Shown here: in pieces, positions 57,677 to 64,000 of the stretch
Numbering within the stretch: the first letter of the stretch is position 1
Layout of the letters: every line of letters starts with the position of its first letter
From: Gnetum montanum
Lineage: Eukaryota > Streptophyta > Gnetopsida > Gnetales > Gnetaceae
Direction of reading: 5' to 3'
NCBI GenBank assembly: GCA_015680685.1
Contig: MNCI01023672.1
Span: forward strand, 135,467 to 199,466
Length of the DNA: 64,000 bases
The notes under the pieces: generated by a model
Databases searched by the model: none
What the model was told of the DNA's origin: nothing
Seen by the model: the letters and a program-made list of their open reading frames with translations, nothing else
Position numbers and translations under genes: made by a program

Positions 57677-59170
57677 TCATAGCTCACCTTCTTCCTTAGC
57701 AACTTGCTCTAGTAGTCCATAAATTTGATGGAACATAAGCTCAGATAACCTTCCTTGGGCATAAGCCTCAAGGGTTCTTCTTGTTTCATGCCTAAGCCCA
57801 TCTATGAGATGGCGTAGTTGATCCTGCTGCGAATAACCATGGCCAGGACAACGATGTAATAGTGCATAATAGTGACCCATGGTAGCATCCAAGGGTTCAT
57901 GACTTCCTTGTTTCCATCCTTGTATTTTCTTTCATAGATTAGACACCCATGAGTACGTTTGGTACTTATCGTTGAACAATTCTAACATAATACTCCACCT
58001 CCAAATGGATTCTGATTCTAAGGACTAGTACCAGCTTTCAACTTCTTTTATTAGTGTTCATGGAAATAACTTAAGCTTTTTCCACTCATTTTCTATGTTT
58101 TTCAAGGCACACATATCATGAAATGCTTGTAAGTGATTTTGAGGATCAGTGTTTTATCCCCCTTCAAATCGTGGGATGTTATTCATGTCTAACCTCTTGA
58201 TCCTACTATCTTTTTGGTGCCTTGTTGGAACTCTTACAGCCTTAGTTATATCTAGCATGCTTTGCATAATGAGTAGGGATTCATCATGATCATCTCGTTC
58301 ATAGCATCTATGGTTCCTATGCGGTTCCCTATTCTCCCTTCTTCTATGGTGTGATTCCCTAGAGTGCCCTCTTCCTCTTTCTTGGTTGTCCTATCTATGA
58401 CTTCCACTTTGTTTGCCCTTATCCTCATGATATGTTTCTTTATGGCTACATCCGAACATGGAAGGAGAGGATGAAGGAGATGATAAAGGTGAAGAACAAG
58501 GAGAACCACCATCATGATGGTGTCTACTACCTTCTCTTTGGTGGTCTCTGCCTCGATTGTGATTGTGATCAGAATGCCCACCTTTTTTATGTGTTTTTGT
58601 TCCTTTTTTGAACACTTTGTGTTTGTTGGTATCAGCACCTAGGTTTTGAATAGTAGAATGATAGTTCTGATACACAACCCCTTGGCCAAAGTCAAGGGGA
58701 GAAACATCGTTATGTGGGTGACTACTTAAGGCAAGTTCATCACCCTCAATTTTTCTTAAAANNNGGGGGGAAGCCTTAGACCATTTTTCCTTCAAGGATT
58801 TATGGTTTCTCTCCTATTTCAAATCCCTTTGATGTTGCACTTCTATGGGACGATAGTCTCTCGAATCATAGTCCTACACAATGTACTCAGCGTGTAAGTG
58901 TTGCATGCCTATTCACGTGAGTGCATGAAGAAGCATACTTGGGACTGAATAGTTGGGAGGTAACACTATGTTACCTTCCAAGTCACGCCAATGAAAATGT
59001 TCATCTTGGTGGAGAATAAAGGTGAAGTTAGGTACATATTCATTGAGATGAATGTATACCACATGAAACTGTTGAGGGATTGGTAGATCAACGTCATGTG
59101 CATCCTGTCGTCGATTGCTTCTTATGTTAGTCTTAGGTGGTGAAGTGCTTTTGTGCAAAGAAGAAGACAT
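57677..59170 (-). pseudogene. TE-12 gag (capsid) pseudogene
   Basis: It starts at ATG 59170 (MSSSLHKSTSPPKTN), about 110 bases downstream of the primer site. The same frame continues to 57677 with roughly ten stops. After an N-terminal domain (FHVVYIHLNEYVPNFTF) comes a His/Arg/Ser/Asp-rich region (HSDHNHNRGRDHQREGSRHH, RRRENREPHRNH). The capsid core follows: MNNIPRFEGG, NHLQAFHDMCALKNIENEWK, MLELFNDKYQTYSWVSNL, YYALLHRCPGHGY and RRTLEAYAQGRL. Three N and a G-run at 58762-58770 mark an assembly gap. Confidence 0.8.
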
Positions 59171-59280
59171 CTTGTCTTGTTTAGTGTGTAAGGTACTATT
59201 ATATTTTTCTTAACCAACCCTAAGGGTTCATTTCAATGATGTGAATGATTTCCTAAGTTCTACTTAGCGTACAAACAACT

Positions 59281-59302
59281 AAGTCCCCGACAACTGCACC
59301 AA
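59281..59302 (-). other. TE-12 primer binding site, tRNA-Asp type
   Basis: The minus strand directly after LTR-1 reads TTGGTGCAGTTGTCGGGG. It differs from the tRNA-Asp-type site TTGGCGCCGTTGCCGGGG at three positions, two of them C-to-T. It identifies LTR-1 as the 5' LTR of the central unit. Confidence 0.85.
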
Positions 59303-60138
59303 TGATGAGTGGTGAGCTACCCCTATGCTCAACCATATAAATACGAGTGTTTCACACACAATCTGATCAAATTCCAAGGACTAAGTTCCTATGCACCTTT
59401 GTGGAACAATAACGGGTTGATTAATCATTGTCTTCCCAAACTTACTTATATGTCACGGTTGTATGGTTAAGTAAGCTTGAGGCATATGATTTTTATGGCT
59501 TTTATGTATTTTATATCCTCCGCTAGTAAGGAGGAGAGAGAGATAACTAAGTAACTAATCCAATTTAACTATTCATTAGCTAAGTTCTAATTATTCCTAA
59601 TACCAGTATCTGTTCCCACTCACTGTACACATCCTAAACCAATGCAATGCTGCTGGGATTACAAAACACTAATTGTTACTAGGTTACCAAGCACCACACG
59701 CATGCTCGAAGTCATTGTACTGAGTGTATTTAACTAATGAGAGTTGTAAGGTGACAAAGATCTTTAATTAACTAGGAAAGCATTAAATAATAATTAACAC
59801 TAATTAATCAATTTTATATGCTACAAGGTTTATCATAAAGTCCATCTTTATTGTTGTACACAAAGTGTGCTTAGCTACACAATGCTCAAATAAAGATCCA
59901 TTCACTCTATGACTCCTACTACGGGCACGCAGAAATAATTCTAACTCTAGAGGGAAAAAATGGCAAGAGTTTGGCTAAGGGACTAACTTCTAACTCTTGG
60001 AAACCAATCGTGCCACCTCTTATTTATAAGCAAGAAGGCAAGCCACGATATTAGCTATCCAACATCACATGGTTGATCTGATATCGTAGACACAATATTG
60101 TGGACATGATGTCATGTATGCTATATCATGGTTCATCA
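59303..60138 (-). repeat. TE-12 LTR-1, shared by two units
   Basis: It is 836 bp, minus orientation, TGATGAACCATGATATAGC ... CACTCATCA. TATAAATA (minus) is at 60028-60021 and AATAAA (minus) at 59852-59847. The primer site lies on its left, and the 3' non-coding region of the next unit on its right. Confidence 0.9.
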
Positions 60139-60732
60139 ACCCACAACACAGTCACAAATGAGTAAGGATAAGTAAACCATAATGCATTTGATACCTTGCC
60201 TCGATATAAAGCGCATTAGCTGGGTTGTGATTATGGCAAAAACTAGGTTAGAGGTTTATCACAGATAACTACCCACAATATTAGGTATCCAACATCACAT
60301 GGTTGATCTGATATCGTAGACACAATATTGTGGACATGATGTCATGTATGCTATATCATGGTTCATCAACCCACAACACAGTCACAAATGAGTAAGGATA
60401 AGTAAACCATAATGCATTTGATACCTTGCCTTGATATAAAGCACATTAGCTGGGTTGTGATTATGGCAAAAACTAGGTTAAAGGTTTATCATAGATAACT
60501 ACCCATGATATTAGGTATCCAACATCACATGGTTGATCTGATATTGTAGACACAATATTGTGGACATGATGTCATGTATGCTATATCATGGTTCATCAAC
60601 CCACAACACAGTCACAAATGAGTAAGGATAAGTAAACCATAATGCATTTGATACCTTGCCTCGATATAAAGCACATTAGCTGGGTTGTGATTATGGCAAA
60701 AACTAGGTTAGAGGTTTATCACAGATAACTAC
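60043..60732 (-). repeat. Three tandem 230-bp units across the LTR-1 edge
   Basis: Units start at 60043, 60273 and 60503, exactly 230 bp apart, and are nearly identical. Each contains the first 96 bp of the LTR (60043-60138 in the first) plus 134 bp of adjoining 3' non-coding sequence. Only the first is attached to the rest of the LTR. The third ends at 60732 with ACCCAACATG, where normal 3' sequence resumes. Confidence 0.95.
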
Positions 60733-62140
60733 CCAACATGTAGGGGTGATACTAGTAGAATGGAAAAATTTGTGATAGGGCCCCCACAACTAAGAGTGAA
60801 CCTCCAATAGAAATAGGGTGGAAAACTATAGGAAACAAGAAAAATGGGGAAAATAACAATGGAAATGCCAATAAAATGGATGTTATGGATGGGGATGAAA
60901 TGAGAAATTGTTGATTGCAAGAAATGTTTAAAGAGAAGAATTTAACAATTGCACCATAAAGGAATGTTAGTGGGTCCTTCCCAAAGCAGGCTCATGCCCT
61001 TTATGCCCTAACAAACCCACAAACCAAAGAGTCCATAGGCTCTAGGAATGACACATGGAAACAATGGTTAAAGACTGACCCACAAGAATTTACCAAAGAA
61101 TAACAATGCATCAACCAAAATATATACTAATCATAAAACTAACAATGAGGTGGAAAATGGGAAGAAAGATGGAGAGTAGAAAATGAAATGGAATCCCAAG
61201 AGCAAGGTTGTGTAAAGTCCCTTATGTATTTGATGGTTAAGGTGATGAGTAGAACTCATTCCAAATTCGAACTCAAACCAACCACATTCAGTGACCTCGC
61301 ATCAATACACTTGGCCAAACCATCCCCTTGAAACAACAAGAATGCTTCCCCAAATATTTACCACCATTCCAAGGAGAGCAAGATGGAGAAGTAGAAAGCG
61401 AGAAAGGGCCTTAGTTAGAGGGAACCTTTAGGCATGGGTAACATGTCTTTCCAGTGCCATAACCAGTGCTAGTAGCCCATATTTTTTATTATGTCTAAGG
61501 GGTGTGCTTTGAATTCTCACTTTTTCTTTTTCTTTTCTTCACTTCTTTTTGTTTTTTTGTTTTGTTTTTTTTTTTTTGGTTTTTCACGTGAGAACCACAC
61601 CATGGAAAGACTTATTTTTATTCACTCAGCTTCCTAATATTTGATCAATGACATAATGGCGGAAAACCCATGAAAAGAATCCAAGCACCCAAGAGAATAA
61701 CCTATACATGTACATCGAATCACCTTGAAGTTACACCCTTTTCATCCATTGAGTCCTTCCTTAGTTTGAACAATACCAAGCCACCAATTCATTAATAATT
61801 TTATTTAGAAAAAGGGACAGTACAGTTCCAAAACCAAGGGATACCATAGAGTTGAATGGAGGAATGGACGGTGTGGACTCATTGCTTATTTTATCATAAG
61901 AACCATATCTTAATATCAACATTGAGAATCAAAGGTAAAAACCTGACACTAGCAATCAACATTATTATGATACAATCCACCATCATGACCACTTATTGTA
62001 TGAAAAATGAAAGTAAATCAAACAAAGAAATAGGAAAATTGTGAATGATGGTGTAAAACAAAAAGAAATTAAGTAATTTAAAAAATGTGCAAAACAAAAA
62101 AGGTGTAAAACAAAAATATAAAAATAGCTGAGGGCTTAGA
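60733..62140 (-). other. TE-12 right-hand unit, 3' non-coding region
   Basis: It aligns with 51540-52890 of the central unit and with TE-2. A pyrimidine-rich run (61520-61580) and several A-rich stretches are present. No gene is supported; the 63- and 71-residue frames are accidental. Confidence 0.7.
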
Positions 62141-62162
62141 ATGGTTAGCATTGGTGGCTGTC

Positions 62163-64000
62163 TCACCCATGACTGAGTTGGAAGGAGGAGATCTGAAATA
62201 ATGAGCAAGGTTGTCCACCAATGGAGGTATTATTGGTACTAGCTATTCTAAGCTCATGGAAAGGTTTGGTTTGTTGAATGTTGACCAAAAATTTCTTATC
62301 TGGGCTCTCAGGTTTGTAAATCATCATGGCCCCTAAAGGAAAAGTTGCATAAATAATATAAGGTCCTTCCCATAGCATTTGAAATTTAGTGCATTGTGGC
62401 ACATGTGTGGGATTCTAGTATAGAACCTTATCTCCTAGTTCATATTTAACTTTTCTAATTTTCAAGTCATGACGTTGTTTATTGAAGGCCTTGTGTAATT
62501 TGTTAATGATAGGGCAACTAATCAGTTCTCATCTAGCAAGTTAAGGATCATTAACTATTCTTTTTGTGCTAGATCAAGGTCAAGGTTGAGATCACAAGCC
62601 ATAGATAGTGTATGGAGTTCATCCTGAATAGGAAGTGTTGGTAATTTATCATACCCTAACTCATAGGGAGAGTAGCCTATCGAGAGTTTCCATGTGGAGC
62701 GGTATGACCAAAGAGCATCATTCAATTTGGTGCTCCAATCTCACCTATACTTTCTAATAGTTCTTGTTAATATCTTGATAATCTCCCTATTGGTGACCTC
62801 AGCTTGACCATTTTCTTGAGGGTGGTATGGTGTAGTTAGTTCCTATCCAACCCCTAAGCATTGCATCAGCTTCCAAAAAGTTGCACCAGTAAAATGTATG
62901 CCATTGTCAGAAATAAGTGTACAAGGCATGCCAAACCTTTTTACGATTTGTTATTGAATAAATCATGTAGTTGTAGATGATGTACAATCCTTATTTGTGG
63001 CTGCTTCTGCCCATTTTGTAAAGTAGTCAACAACAACAATGATGTAAGCTTTCCCATTGTACATTGGTGTAATGGGCCCCATAAAATCAATTCCCCATAT
63101 GTCGATAGATTTTAAAGGTTGAATCCATTGTTGCAGAACCTCCATTCTAGTAGTCATTTCCCCATCATGTTGACAACACTCACAAGATTGAACGAAATGA
63201 TGGGCATCTTAAAACAATGTAGGCCAATAATATCTTGCAAGTAGGATTTTAAGGGTTGTTCATCTCTTGGCATAATGACCCCACAAGGACCCTCATGAGC
63301 ATCTTGGAGAACTCGCGGTTGATTTATATCGAGAATGTACCATCGAACCAAGCCATTGGGGCATATTTTATAAAGTTTCCCATCGATCTCCATAAAACAC
63401 TTGGCTCAGTGAAGGAATTGTTTCTTCTTTTTAGCATCTAACTCTTATGGTGTTTGTTGTATAAGGAGATAGGCGAGAATACTACTATACTAGTTTGTTT
63501 CCATGGTCGATTGGTTAGTTCCTACACCTGCAAAGAGGAGTTCATCAGGGAAATGATTAGAAATTGGATACTCATCCTCTTTTTTCTCCCATCAAAATTG
63601 AGATAAATGATCACCAACTATGTTCTCAGTGCATTTTTGATCAATCATTGTAAGATTGAACTCTTGTAAGATTACGAGCCATCATATGATGCGAGGGCTC
63701 ACTGTTGGTTTATTCATTAGAAACATTATTACACTATGATCCGTGTGCACAATTACATTATAGCCCAAGACATAGTGCCTAAATTTTTGTAGTGTAAACA
63801 CTACAACCATTAATTCTTTCTCTGTTGTAATGTAGTTGAGTTGTGCACTAGCAATACTCCTACTTGCATAGTGGATGTAATAAGGACATTTTTGGTCACC
63901 TAACTATGTAAGTATAGATCCTAAAGCATAGTTGGATGCATCAGTCATTATGTAGAATGGTATAGACCAGTCAGGAGCTTGTAGAATGGGTGTTTCTATG
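62163..64000 (-). pseudogene. TE-12 right-hand unit pol: RNase H and integrase, cut by window edge
   Basis: From the right edge: RNase H (VHTDHSVIMFLMNKP..., EFNLTMIDQKCTENIVGDHLSQ near 63700-63590), an integrase zinc-binding part (63393 to about 63160: LYKICPNGLVRWYI, AHEGPCG), the catalytic core with SIDIWGIDFMGPITP, GKAYIIVVVDYFTKWAEAA and ISDNGIHF near 62905, and the C-terminal domain (62402-62163: CTKFQMLWEGPYIIYATFPLGAM). Here the catalytic GIDF and ISDNG sites are intact, unlike the central unit, but frameshifts and stops remain. RT lies beyond 64000. Confidence 0.8.

Larger units (their letters stand above)
48954..64000 (-). mobile_element. TE-12: tandem gypsy array sharing LTRs
   Basis: All parts face minus. 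From the right edge: pol remnant, 3' non-coding region, LTR (60138-59303), primer site, gag, pol, 3' non-coding region, LTR (50991-50156), a 393-bp mini-unit, LTR (49762-48954). Each inner LTR is at once the 3' LTR of the unit on its right and the 5' LTR of the unit on its left. Array formation by unequal recombination between LTRs is the simplest reading. The family is that of TE-2, with a tRNA-Asp-type primer site. The outer right end is not in the window, so target duplications cannot be tested. Confidence 0.85.

Noticed and set aside
60043-60732. Centromeric or subtelomeric satellite
   Set aside because: Only three 230-bp units, composed of LTR end plus adjoining 3' sequence of the local element; it is a local duplication.

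Overview
The window is a land-plant, most likely seed-plant, chromosomal segment made almost entirely of transposable elements. The sequence is AT-rich, and most long open frames decode to Ty3/gypsy, Ty1/copia or L1-type LINE proteins. LTR retrotransposons carry plant-type primer binding sites (tRNA-Asp-like, initiator-Met-like and TGGCGC-type) and are nested in one another. I see no intact cellular gene. The only host-like coding signal is a decayed fragment resembling a pentatricopeptide-repeat (PPR) gene around 46.3-46.9 kb. Species cannot be fixed from the sequence.

Layout, left to right. (1) 1-6777, minus: TE-1, the 5' part of a Ty3/gypsy element (LTR, primer site, leader with GTATAC-rich repeats, gag, protease); its reverse transcriptase would lie off the left edge. 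(2) 6778-10889, plus: TE-2, an internally deleted gypsy element in which RT is fused in frame to the integrase C-terminus. (3) 10890-11687, minus: TE-3, a related LTR in inverted orientation. (4) 11688-19912, minus: TE-4, a gypsy element with 1.6-1.8 kb LTRs and most of pol deleted. (5) 20078-24799: a SINE-like tract, a decayed Ty1/copia element (TE-5) and two LTR remnants (TE-6, TE-7). (6) 24800-31584, plus: TE-8, a two-LTR non-autonomous gypsy element with gag, no pol and a separate decayed 3' frame. (7) 32053-36747, minus: TE-9, an element with perfect 5-bp target duplications and no recognisable gag or pol; a solo LTR (TE-10) sits inside it. (8) 38718-44581, plus: TE-11, an L1-type LINE with 14-bp target duplications. 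(9) 44596-48953: low-copy-looking DNA with the PPR-like fragment. (10) 48954 to the right edge, minus: TE-12, a tandem LTR-internal-LTR-internal-LTR array of the TE-2 family in which neighbouring units share LTRs.

None of these coding regions looks functional. They are broken by stops, frameshifts and deletions, and where two copies can be compared in the window several stops are C-to-T or G-to-A changes. The autonomous copies once encoded gag, protease, RT, RNase H and integrase. TE-8 and TE-9 lack pol and would have depended on proteins from relatives.

The most unusual structures are the multi-LTR array with a 390-bp mini-unit, a three-fold 230-bp duplication across an LTR boundary, GATATC palindrome arrays upstream of the LTR TATA boxes, GTATAC-rich repeats in both the LTR and leader of TE-1, and LTRs that share their 3' half but differ in U3. 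Boundaries were read by eye. Percentages and family placement need alignment.
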